From contig JACPVS010000024.1 in the NCBI GenBank assembly GCA_016197365.1, forward strand, positions 1-64,000: a DNA stretch of 64,000 nt. Direction: 5' to 3'. Position 1 is the stretch's first letter; each line of letters begins with the position of its first letter. The stretch is from Mycolicibacterium cosmeticum (GTDB taxonomy: Bacteria; Actinomycetota; Actinomycetes; Mycobacteriales; Mycobacteriaceae). Under the pieces are notes generated by a model. It did no database searches. It had not been told where the DNA came from and saw only the letters and a list, made by a program, of their open reading frames with translations. Positions 19,381-29,472 of this stretch are shown piece by piece. A program made the translations under genes and the position numbers.

Positions 19381-20339
19381 GTTTCCTGGCGATCCGTGGC
19401 TCGCTGCTCGACCCAGCGTGTCAGCAGGCGCGTCGTGAATCGTCGCTCCAGAAGCTCGAACGCCCGGATGCCCAGCACCACTTCGGATTCCAGTTCCGGT
19501 TCGGCGTCCAGCAGCGCGCCCACCGTTTCGCACCGCGCCTTCAGCCCGGTGCGGACGTTGTCCCGGTAGAACTGCACACAGGGCTGCGGAGCGCCGAACC
19601 GCACCAGCGCGTCCACCAATCCGGCCGACGCGCTGCGCACGGCAATCCTCGTAGCCAGCACCTGACCGGAAGCGGCGCCACGCAGATTCCCGTACAGCGA
19701 GAACATCGACATCATGTTGACCATGGCCAGCGCCTCGGCACTCGCCTCGTCGAGATAGTGCAGATATGTGGCGTCCAGTCCGGCCGCCCGGAGCACCTCG
19801 GCGAAGCGCCGCCTCGGGGCGTGATCTGCTGCACCGAAGGCTGATTCGCCGAACTTGGCCGGCGTCATCCCGTCCGAGGACGATGCGTCGTCGGTCCTCA
19901 CCCGATACACCGACCGCTGCACGAAGTACTCGCGCATCTGCGCCCACGTGCCGTGCTCACGCAGATACTCCGCCAGCGGCGAAGGCTGCGTGCACAACCG
20001 CGGGATCTCGTCGACGGCCTTGGTCTGCGAGACGTCTCCGACGCCGTCACGCAACGCCGTCCCGAAGGCCTCTTCCAGACGGGACCGCAGCTGCAGCACC
20101 CCCGGATCCCATTCCCAACGCGCGTCGACTCCGGCGAAACCCCGGTGGTGCAGCTCGTAACTCACGTACAGCGCCAGCTGCAGATCCTGGCCGAGGGGCT
20201 CGGTATCGGCCACCGGCGCGGGGACCGGGACGTAGTGACGCCGGGGTGCCCGGCAGGCGAGATGGTCGAGGAGCGCCCCGCTCACCGGTCCTACAGCTGA
20301 CGGCAGGGCGGGCTGGAGGTTCGTGGCAGTCGGCGGCAC
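19356..20339 (-). CDS. Iron-containing redox enzyme / heme-oxygenase-like diiron protein
   Basis: LREHGTWAQMREYFVQRSVY...YLHYLDEASAEALAMVNMMSMFSLYGNLRGAASG; ORF open to 20357 but the SigF-like box argues for GTG 20339 or GTG 20285. Confidence 0.8.
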   Translation of the reverse strand: MPPTATNLQPALPSAVGPVSGALLDHLACRAPRRHYVPVPAPVADTEPLGQDLQLALYVSYELHHRGFAGVDARWEWDPGVLQLRSRLEEAFGTALRDGVGDVSQTKAVDEIPRLCTQPSPLAEYLREHGTWAQMREYFVQRSVYRVRTDDASSSDGMTPAKFGESAFGAADHAPRRRFAEVLRAAGLDATYLHYLDEASAEALAMVNMMSMFSLYGNLRGAASGQVLATRIAVRSASAGLVDALVRFGAPQPCVQFYRDNVRTGLKARCETVGALLDAEPELESEVVLGIRAFELLERRFTTRLLTRWVEQRATDRQETQADRSIR

Positions 20340-20348
20340 GAACGTGTA

Positions 20349-20373
20349 TACCCGCACGTAGGTGGACTAAACC
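20349..20373 (-). promoter_or_regulatory. SigF-like promoter GGTTT-N15-GGGTA
   Basis: Plus strand: taccc gcacgtaggtggact aaacc. Confidence 0.6.
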
Positions 20374-21398
20374 GAGGCCGTGCTCTCGTCGACGACCGTG
20401 TGCAGAAAGCGCATCTTGTCCAGCACCGTGGCCGTCAGCACGAACGGGTAGAGATCGTCCTTGCCCATCGACCGGTTGACCATGTTCAGTCCCCACGACA
20501 GGGGCAGCCACATGTCGGTGAGCGTGCCGAACCCGCTCGGACCGAGCACTCGCCGATCGTAGGTCGCGCCGGCGGGCGCGAACCCGAACGCGGCGGCCGT
20601 ATCGAGGGTGTCCCGGATGTGCAGGTAGTGCGCGAACGTCTCGGCCCAGTCTTCGGCCGGGTGCATCGTGGCATAGGACGAGACATAGTCCCGTTTCCAG
20701 TCGGCGGGTGGCCCGTCGTTGTAGTGGCGGTCCAGCGCCTCCTGGTAGTCCGCGTCGGGGTCGCCGAACAACTCCTCGAACTGTTCGGCGTAGGCCGCCA
20801 CGGGCGCGATCAGCCGGTAGAAGTAGTAATGCCCCACCTCGTGCCGGAAATGCCCGAGCAACGTCCGATAGGGCTCCTCCATCGCGATGCGGAGCTGCTC
20901 ACGGTGGACGTCGTCCCCTTCGGCCAGATCCAGTGTGATGACCCCGTTCTCGTGGCCGGTGAACACCTTTTCCTGTTCGCTCGACAGCAGGTCGAACGCC
21001 AGGCCGAACTCCGGGTCGACATCGCGACCCTCGATCGGCAACCCCAGCTCGTGCAGTTCGACGATCATCCGACGCTTGGCCTTCTCGGCCTGCGCGAAGG
21101 CGGCCATCGCCTTGCTGTCGGCGTCGTTGGGCCGGGTGCGTGTCAGCGTGCAGGATTCGCACAGTCTGCGCACCCGCGCGAACGGGACGATCCAATTGCA
21201 TTTGGCGATATGCAGATTGGCGCACAACTGATACTCGGTGTCGGCGACGGAACCGGCCTGATCGGCCACGTCTTCCTCGGCGATCACCAGAAAGGCCATC
21301 TGGTCCAGCGAAAAGCCAAGTCTGCTCTTACAACTCAGGCATACCGAGTTCTCGAACGACAGTCGCTGTCCGCAGTTCGGACAGGTGAAATCCCGCAT
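20367..21398 (-). CDS. Zinc-binding metallopeptidase family protein with N-terminal zinc ribbon
   Basis: CPNCGQ...CLSC, second C-pair CESC, HFRHEVGHYYFYRL metalloprotease motif. Confidence 0.88.
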   Translation of the reverse strand: MRDFTCPNCGQRLSFENSVCLSCKSRLGFSLDQMAFLVIAEEDVADQAGSVADTEYQLCANLHIAKCNWIVPFARVRRLCESCTLTRTRPNDADSKAMAAFAQAEKAKRRMIVELHELGLPIEGRDVDPEFGLAFDLLSSEQEKVFTGHENGVITLDLAEGDDVHREQLRIAMEEPYRTLLGHFRHEVGHYYFYRLIAPVAAYAEQFEELFGDPDADYQEALDRHYNDGPPADWKRDYVSSYATMHPAEDWAETFAHYLHIRDTLDTAAAFGFAPAGATYDRRVLGPSGFGTLTDMWLPLSWGLNMVNRSMGKDDLYPFVLTATVLDKMRFLHTVVDESTASV

Positions 21399-21427
21399 CG
21401 GGCATCCTCAATCTCAGTGCAGCAGAC

Positions 21428-21459
21428 GAGCGGCAGGTGCCATATGACTCCTGCCGCTC
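21428..21459 (-). terminator. Hairpin (putative terminator/attenuator) between csbD-like gene and metallopeptidase gene
   Basis: GAGCGGCAGG-tgccatatgact-CCTGCCGCTC perfect 10-bp stem. Confidence 0.55.
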
Positions 21460-21473
21460 GGTGGAAACTGCGG

Positions 21474-21704
21474 TTATTCGGCGGCCTTCTGGCGCGCTTC
21501 GGCGGCACTCTCGGCAGCGCGGGCGGCCTCGGCTTCGGCTTCCTTCTTGGCGACGTCGCGCGCGGCGTCGGCCTTGTCCTGCTGGGCCTGGCCCTCTTCG
21601 CGAAGGTCGTCGCGATCGGTCACGATGCCGATGACTTCCTTCGCCTTGCCCTTGACGTCTTCGACAATGCCCTTCACGGCTTCTTCGGGTCCGCTGTCGC
21701 CCAT
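21474..21704 (-). CDS. CsbD family stress protein
   Basis: EEAVKGIVEDVKGKAKEVIGIVTDRDDLREEGQAQQDKADA. Confidence 0.88.
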   Translation of the reverse strand: MGDSGPEEAVKGIVEDVKGKAKEVIGIVTDRDDLREEGQAQQDKADAARDVAKKEAEAEAARAAESAAEARQKAAE

Positions 21705-21742
21705 GGTTCTACCTTTCGTCCGAGGAACTCGTGACTCGTTGA

Positions 21743-21769
21743 TACCCCGCAGGGGCATCGCTTCAAACC
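21743..21769 (-). promoter_or_regulatory. SigF-like promoter GGTTT-N17-GGGTA upstream of CsbD gene
   Basis: Plus strand: taccc cgcaggggcatcgcttc aaacc. Confidence 0.65.
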
Positions 21770-21812
21770 TGCTGTGGTGGAGGTGAGGCCTGGTCAGACG
21801 GCGTGACCGCGG

Positions 21813-23954
<2,142 letters not shown>

Positions 23955-23961
23955 CTCTGCA

Positions 23962-23986
23962 TACCCCAGCCGGGTAAACAGGAAAC
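23962..23986 (-). promoter_or_regulatory. SigF-like promoter GTTT-N16-GGGTA, 7 nt upstream of glgX ATG
   Basis: Plus strand: taccc cagccgggtaaacagg aaac. Confidence 0.6.
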
Positions 23987-24306
23987 GCCGAGAAGCCAGA
24001 TGTAACCGGGCCGACACACGAGGTGCGGCCCACATCACACAATCGGCTGCTACGCAACATCATTGGCGCTGCTCGTCCGACTGGTCTACCGTCGGTCTAC
24101 CCGCGTGCGACGACGGACAAACCGGCAGATGGCACTTCGGCAGGCGACGGCGTCGATTATGCGGTAAAGGAGCCCTACCGTAGGGTCGGGCCAGGTTGAG
24201 TTCACAGCCGCTGCGGGGCGTCCACCTGACGGTCCGAACATCAGTACCGACGTCATCGAGACTGAGCCGCAGGTCGAATACGTGTATTCCGACTGATGGA
24301 GTCACC

Positions 24307-24732
24307 ATGACAACGCTTTCGACTACGGGGCGAATACCCGCCCGGCAGAGCAATCTCGCGTCCTTTTCCACGTGCTGGCTGGAGACGTCGACCGCCGCGG
24401 TCACCGCGCACGGCGAACTCGACGCGTCCAACTCGCCCGCATTCACCGAATACATCTCGGCAGTACTGCCCTTCGCCGAGCGACTGATCGTCGACCTCAG
24501 CGCCGTCCGGTTCTTCGGCACCGAAGCCTTGTCGGCCGTGCATGCGGTGAACACCCGCGCCGCCGGTCACGGAGTCAATTGGGCCATGGTCCCGAGCGGA
24601 GAGGTGGACCGCGTCCTGCGCATCTGCGATCCCGACGCGGTGCTGCCGGCCCGCGCGAATGTGACCGCCGCGCTCGGCTGTACGCGACGCGGTGCGCGGG
24701 GATTCCCGCGGCTGGTACCCGACCGGATTTAG
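24307..24732 (+). CDS. STAS domain protein (anti-sigma factor antagonist-like)
   Basis: AAVTAHGELDASNSPAFTEYISAVLPFAERLIVDLSAVRFFGTEALSAVH. Confidence 0.85.
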   Translation: MTTLSTTGRIPARQSNLASFSTCWLETSTAAVTAHGELDASNSPAFTEYISAVLPFAERLIVDLSAVRFFGTEALSAVHAVNTRAAGHGVNWAMVPSGEVDRVLRICDPDAVLPARANVTAALGCTRRGARGFPRLVPDRI

Positions 24733-25418
24733 CGCGACCGCTGGGCGGTGCGCGCTCTGATCCGTTGATGCGCCGTCACGAGCAGTCGATCGAAGACATC
24801 CCTGGGCGGCAGCCGTTCACCGCCGCCGATCTGCGCGAAATCGGCCTTCAGTTGTTCCGCGAGCGCGCGTAGCTTCACGTTCGTCTCCTGCGACCGCCAC
24901 CTGAGCACGTCGAACGCGACCTCCGGTTCGATCCGGTAGACCAGGCACAAGACGCCTTTCACCTGCTCGATCACCGCGCGGTTGTCGGCGATCTCTGCCA
25001 CCGCATCGGAGATCAGCGCGTCGCGGGCCGGTGTGACGTCGATGTAGTAGCCCTGGGTGCCGACCACCGCGCCCGCGTCGTCACGCAATGGTTCACCGAT
25101 CACCACGACTTCACGGATGGTGTCCTGCACGGTGATGACGCGGTGACGGGTGCTGAACGGTTTGTGCGTGCGCCGGATGTCGTCCAGCGTCGCGGCGACC
25201 TCGTCGTAGTCGTCGGCGTGCTTGTGTTTGAGCACCAGCTCCGTGGTCGGCTCGGCCGTGCCCGGCACATAGCCGTGAATGGCCTCCACCTCCGGCGACC
25301 ACTCCCAGCGCTCATCGGCGAAATAGAAGCGATACCAGCCCACCCGCTGGGGAATGCCGCCCGCCAGCGCCTGCTCCACCGGTGAGACGTCGGATCCGCC
25401 GTCCTGTGCCTCCACCAC
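24729..25418 (-). CDS. PAS and ANTAR domain protein
   Basis: PAS-like RVGWYRFYFADERWEWSPEVEAIHGYVPG; ANTAR-like NRAVIEQVKGVLCLVYRIEPEVAFDVLRWRSQETNVKLRALAEQL. Confidence 0.85.
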   Translation of the reverse strand: MVEAQDGGSDVSPVEQALAGGIPQRVGWYRFYFADERWEWSPEVEAIHGYVPGTAEPTTELVLKHKHADDYDEVAATLDDIRRTHKPFSTRHRVITVQDTIREVVVIGEPLRDDAGAVVGTQGYYIDVTPARDALISDAVAEIADNRAVIEQVKGVLCLVYRIEPEVAFDVLRWRSQETNVKLRALAEQLKADFAQIGGGERLPPRDVFDRLLVTAHQRIRARTAQRSR

Positions 25419-25487
25419 ACGAGAAACCTAACCGATGGGGTAGCCCCGCAGGCGGAGGCGGCGGAAGCAGAGCGGCCCGATCAATCG

Positions 25488-25514
25488 GGTTTCGAGGACG
25501 CCCTGCACGGGGTA
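25488..25514 (+). promoter_or_regulatory. SigF-like promoter GGTTT-N17-GGGTA
   Basis: ggttt cgaggacgccctgcacg gggta, 54 nt upstream of GTG 25569. Confidence 0.6.
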
Positions 25515-25568
25515 CAGGGTGGCAGCCGCGCCGCGCCGGCGCCGGACCGCCAGCTGGAGGAGACGCTC

Positions 25569-25670
25569 GTGATCCCGTTTATCTGCCCCGCGTGTGGTCA
25601 GTTCGACATCGACTCGACTGACTGTGTCTCCTGCGTGCAGCCTATGACCGCGGATGCCGCCGTGGCCTGA
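25569..25670 (+). CDS. Zinc-ribbon microprotein (33 aa)
   Basis: VIPFICPACGQFDIDSTDCVSCVQPMTADAAVA; GGAGGA 8 nt before GTG; two CxxC knuckles. Confidence 0.5.
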   Translation: MIPFICPACGQFDIDSTDCVSCVQPMTADAAVA

Positions 25671-25734
25671 CTTCGATGTTCAGCAGACGCCGTCGTTCGG
25701 CCGGACGCTCGCGGTGCGGTGAATGCCGCGCGAG

Positions 25735-25760
25735 GGTTTAGCGAGACCGAGAACTGGGAA
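25735..25760 (+). promoter_or_regulatory. SigF-like promoter GGTTT-N16-GGGAA (one -10 mismatch)
   Basis: ggttt agcgagaccgagaact gggaa upstream of 25813. Confidence 0.4.
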
Positions 25761-25812
25761 CTATGAGCCGTCCGCTCACGCGGATCGCGTGTGTTCGCCC
25801 AGGAAGGATCCA

Positions 25813-26514
25813 ATGACCGTCATCGCCGATGGCTTCGTCAAACCCGCCGCCACCGGTCGTTTTCTCGATGTCGGTCCGGACGTCTACGAACCGCAGCACG
25901 ACTCCTATCTGCTCATCGAGGCCATGACGTCGGTCGCACCGCCGGAGGGCTTGACCGTCGCCGATCTGTGCACGGGTTCCGGGGTGGTCGCGCTGGCCGC
26001 CGCGGCTGGTGGCGCCGATGCGGTGAATGCCTTCGACCGTTCACCCGCCGCCGTCGAATGCGCACGCCTCAACGCCCTCGACGCAGACGCCGACATCGAC
26101 GTGTTCGAGGGCGCCTGGACACTTGCCATCTCGACCGGCCCTTACGACCTCGTCGTCTGCAATCCGCCGTACGTGCCGGAACCTCCGACGAACGGAGCCC
26201 ACGCGACCGGCCTCGCGCTGGCGGTCAACGGTGGCCGCGATGGTCGGCAGGTACTGGATCCGCTGTGCGCGGCGGCCCCCGCGCTGCTGCGCAGGCGCGG
26301 CACGTTGCTCATCGTGCAGTCCGAACTCGCAGACATCTCCCGGACCGTCAACACGCTGCAGGCCAATGGCCTGCGCAGCTCGGTGGTCGCCCAGAAGCGG
26401 GTGCCGTTCGGACCGGTGCTGCACAGTCGGGCCGCCTGGCTGGAAGAGACCGGGCTGCTCCCGGTCGGCAAGCGCATCGAGACGCTGGCCGTCATCGCCG
26501 CGGTAAAGCCGTGA
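25813..26514 (+). CDS. Methyltransferase (HemK/PrmC-like)
   Basis: VADLCTGSGVVALAAAAGG; NPPY motif in LVVCNPPYVPEPP. Confidence 0.88.
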   Translation: MTVIADGFVKPAATGRFLDVGPDVYEPQHDSYLLIEAMTSVAPPEGLTVADLCTGSGVVALAAAAGGADAVNAFDRSPAAVECARLNALDADADIDVFEGAWTLAISTGPYDLVVCNPPYVPEPPTNGAHATGLALAVNGGRDGRQVLDPLCAAAPALLRRRGTLLIVQSELADISRTVNTLQANGLRSSVVAQKRVPFGPVLHSRAAWLEETGLLPVGKRIETLAVIAAVKP

Positions 26515-26608
26515 TCGACAGCGATGCGAGGGATCAGTCGCGCACGCCGTACTCCTCGTTAGACTCTGGCGACTACCGGAGTCAGGCACGAACACCTCGG
26601 AGGTGGCG

Positions 26609-26992
26609 ATGACCAGCCAACCAGATCCATCCCCCGGCAATGCGGCGACGGCGACCTGCACCGTCGAAGAGAAGCGGGTCGGAGACGTGAGCGTGGTCTC
26701 GGTGACCGGCACGCTCGACATGTTGACCGCCCCACAACTGGAGTCCGCCATCGCCGCAGCGGCGGCAACCTCGCCGACAGCGGTGGTGGTGGATCTCGGG
26801 GCTGTCGATTTCTTGGCGTCCGCAGGGATGGGACTTCTGGTGGCCGCGCACGGTGACCTGACGCCGGCAGTGCGTTTCGCCGTCGTCGCGGACGGGCCCG
26901 CGACGAGCAGGCCGCTCAAGTTGGTCGGCATCGCCGACGTCGTCGATCTGTACGTCACGCTTGACGAAGCTCTCAACGCAGTGACGACATAA
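26609..26992 (+). CDS. STAS domain anti-sigma factor antagonist
   Basis: VSVTGTLDMLTAPQLESAI...VVVDLGAVDFLASAGMGLLVAAH. Confidence 0.9.
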   Translation: MTSQPDPSPGNAATATCTVEEKRVGDVSVVSVTGTLDMLTAPQLESAIAAAAATSPTAVVVDLGAVDFLASAGMGLLVAAHGDLTPAVRFAVVADGPATSRPLKLVGIADVVDLYVTLDEALNAVTT

Positions 26993-27024
26993 AACACACC
27001 ACGATCGGGTAGCCAGCAGTCGAT

Positions 27025-27519
27025 ATGACAGACCAAGCGCAGTCAGGTGCACGCTTTACGCGAACCGGCGTGACGGCGGCACCCGAACGCGCCGCCGTCG
27101 TCCGCCATGAGTTCTCGGAGTGGCTGCGCGGTCAGTTCGAACTGGATGCCACGAAGGCCAGCGACATCCTGCTGGCAGTCAACGAGGCACTGGCCAACGC
27201 GGCGGAATTCGCGTATGTCAACACCCCGGCCGGGGCCATGCACATCGAGGCCGACCATGATCAGCAAGGCACGCTGACGGTGACGATCTCGGATGAGGGC
27301 TCGTGGCGGCCGAAGAATCCCTCGGTCATCAATCCTGCACGCGGACGCGGTATCCCGCTGATGCATGCCTTGACCGATCGGGCCGACATCGACCCCACGC
27401 CGGCGGGTACCCGGGTGCGGCTGCAGTGGGACCACATCGGCGCGATCCCCGAGATCAGAACTGCGGCAGCCGGACCACCTGAACGAAGAACTCATCGATC
27501 TGCCGAACCGCATTCATGA
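27025..27519 (+). CDS. RsbW-like ATP-binding anti-sigma/regulatory kinase
   Basis: HATPase N-box LLAVNEALANAAEFAYVN; G-box ISDEGSWRPKNPS..GRGIPLMHALTDRADI. Confidence 0.88.
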   Translation: MTDQAQSGARFTRTGVTAAPERAAVVRHEFSEWLRGQFELDATKASDILLAVNEALANAAEFAYVNTPAGAMHIEADHDQQGTLTVTISDEGSWRPKNPSVINPARGRGIPLMHALTDRADIDPTPAGTRVRLQWDHIGAIPEIRTAAAGPPERRTHRSAEPHS

Positions 27520-27898
27520 ACTGATCGAGATCCACGGGTTTGGTGACATACGCGTTGGCGTGCAGCTTGTAACTGCGCAGGATGTCCTCTTCCGCCGACG
27601 ACGTCGTGAGCACGACGACGGGGATATGGCACAGATCCGCATCCGACTTGACCTTCTCCAACAGCTGCCGCCCGTCGTACTTGGGCAGGTTCAGATCGAG
27701 CAGGATCAGGTCCGGCCGCGGGGCGTCCCCGTAGACACCCCTGCGATACAGGAAGTCCAGGCCTTCTTCGCCGTCCCGCGCGACGTGCAGCGTGTTCTTG
27801 ATCTTGTTGTGCTCGAAGGCTTCCCGGGTGATCAGTTCATCCCCCGGGTCATCCTCGACCAACAGGATGTCGATCGCTCTGCTCTCGGGCAGGGTCAT
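27455..27898 (-). CDS. Response regulator receiver protein (Rcp1-like)
   Basis: ILLVEDDPGDELITREAFE...PDLILLDLNLPKYDGRQLLEKVKSD...VVVLTTSSAEEDI. Confidence 0.92.
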   Translation of the reverse strand: MTLPESRAIDILLVEDDPGDELITREAFEHNKIKNTLHVARDGEEGLDFLYRRGVYGDAPRPDLILLDLNLPKYDGRQLLEKVKSDADLCHIPVVVLTTSSAEEDILRSYKLHANAYVTKPVDLDQFMNAVRQIDEFFVQVVRLPQF

Positions 27899-29472
27899 TC
27901 GCGGTTTCCTTCCGACACGAGTTCTGCGATGGGGTTGGGTTCGGTGGTGGGGGTGACGGGCAGCGTGAAGATGAAGCGGGTACCGGTCGTGTAGGTGGTG
28001 TCGATCCGGATCAGTCCGCCATGGTGTTCGACGATCTTCTTACAGAGCGCCAGTCCGATGCCGGTGCCGCTGTAGGAATCCCGGCTGTGCAACCGCTGGA
28101 AGATGACGAAGACCTTCTCGATGAACTCCTCGCCGATACCGATGCCGTTGTCCGACACCGTGAACACCCAGTGCCCGACGTCTTCGCCGCTGCCTTCCCG
28201 ACAGTCGATTGCGATACGCGGCGTCACACCCTCCCGGTGGAACTTCACGGCGTTGCCGATGAGGTTCTGCCACAACATCGCCAGCAGCGTCGGGTCACCG
28301 TCCACGCGCGGCAGCGGATCCGACGGCCGGATGATGTCGGCTCCCGACTCCCCGATGGACGCCGCGAGATTCTTCAACGCCGAATCCAGTGTCGCGTCGA
28401 GGTTCACCTCGGTGTGCGTGGCGTTGAGCCTGCCGACCCGGGAGAAGGTGAGCAGGTCGTTGATCAGCACCTGCATGCGCTTGGCGCCGTCCACCGCGAA
28501 TGCGATGTACTCGGTGCCACGCTCATCGAGCTTGTCTCCGTATCGCTTTTCCAGCAGCTGACAGAAGGAGGCGACCTTGCGCAGTGGCTCCTGCAGGTCG
28601 TGTGAGGCCACATAGGCGAATTGTTCGAGCTCGGCGTTCGAGCGCCGCAGTTCTTCGGCCTGTTCGTCCAGGGAATCCCGCGACTCCTGGGAGGACGCGA
28701 GCTCGTCGACGATGCGTTGGCGCATGTCCTCGACGTCGGCCGCGATGGCCCGGATGTCGCTGGGCCCCTGCGGGACGATGCGCTCCCCGAAGCTGCCCTC
28801 GGTGATCCTGCGGCAGGACGCCGCCAGCTGCGTCAGCGGGCGGGTGACGGCGTTGCGCACGACGATCGCCAACAGGGCGCCCATCACGAAGAACGCCAGC
28901 ACCATCGCGACCAGCACGCCGTCCCGCCAGTTGCGAACCCAGTCCAGCTCCTCGATGGCGAGGCTGCGCGCCTGGCCCAGCTGGGTGTTCTGGGCGTCGA
29001 AAAGTGTTCGCAGACTGTCGAATTCAGTCTTGCCGCGCTCGGCCGTGCCGGTGGCGACGACGGCGGGACGGCCCGGGACGACGGTCGCGATCAGCGGCTC
29101 CGCGTAACCGGAACGCCACTGGGCCGCGGCCCCCTCGATCGCATCGAGAGACTTGAGCAGGTCATCGCGACCTGGGAGAAGGTCCCGAATGTCTTGGGCC
29201 GCATCCGCTTCGTTGCGCTGGCCCTCCTGGTAGGGGTCCAGGAACTGCCGGTCCGCGGCGATCGCATAGCCACGGACGGCCGTCTCCTGGTCGCGCAGCG
29301 CGGCCTGCAGTTCGTAGGCGGCCACCCGGGCGGGTTGGATGTGGTCGATCAGCTCGGCCGAGACCTGATCGGTCCTGCTCATCAGGACAGCTCCGCCGAC
29401 CGCGCCCGAGAGCACCACCACGCCCATCACCGACAGCACCAGGTTCTGCCAGCCCTGCACGGTGAGCCTCAT
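27895..29472 (-). CDS. Sensor histidine kinase (CHASE3-like periplasmic domain, HAMP, HisKA, HATPase)
   Basis: H-box LEQFAYVASHDLQEPLRKVASFCQLLEKRY; NLIGNAVKFHREG; SGTGIGLALCKKIVEHHGG. Confidence 0.93.
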   Translation of the reverse strand: MRLTVQGWQNLVLSVMGVVVLSGAVGGAVLMSRTDQVSAELIDHIQPARVAAYELQAALRDQETAVRGYAIAADRQFLDPYQEGQRNEADAAQDIRDLLPGRDDLLKSLDAIEGAAAQWRSGYAEPLIATVVPGRPAVVATGTAERGKTEFDSLRTLFDAQNTQLGQARSLAIEELDWVRNWRDGVLVAMVLAFFVMGALLAIVVRNAVTRPLTQLAASCRRITEGSFGERIVPQGPSDIRAIAADVEDMRQRIVDELASSQESRDSLDEQAEELRRSNAELEQFAYVASHDLQEPLRKVASFCQLLEKRYGDKLDERGTEYIAFAVDGAKRMQVLINDLLTFSRVGRLNATHTEVNLDATLDSALKNLAASIGESGADIIRPSDPLPRVDGDPTLLAMLWQNLIGNAVKFHREGVTPRIAIDCREGSGEDVGHWVFTVSDNGIGIGEEFIEKVFVIFQRLHSRDSYSGTGIGLALCKKIVEHHGGLIRIDTTYTTGTRFIFTLPVTPTTEPNPIAELVSEGNRE

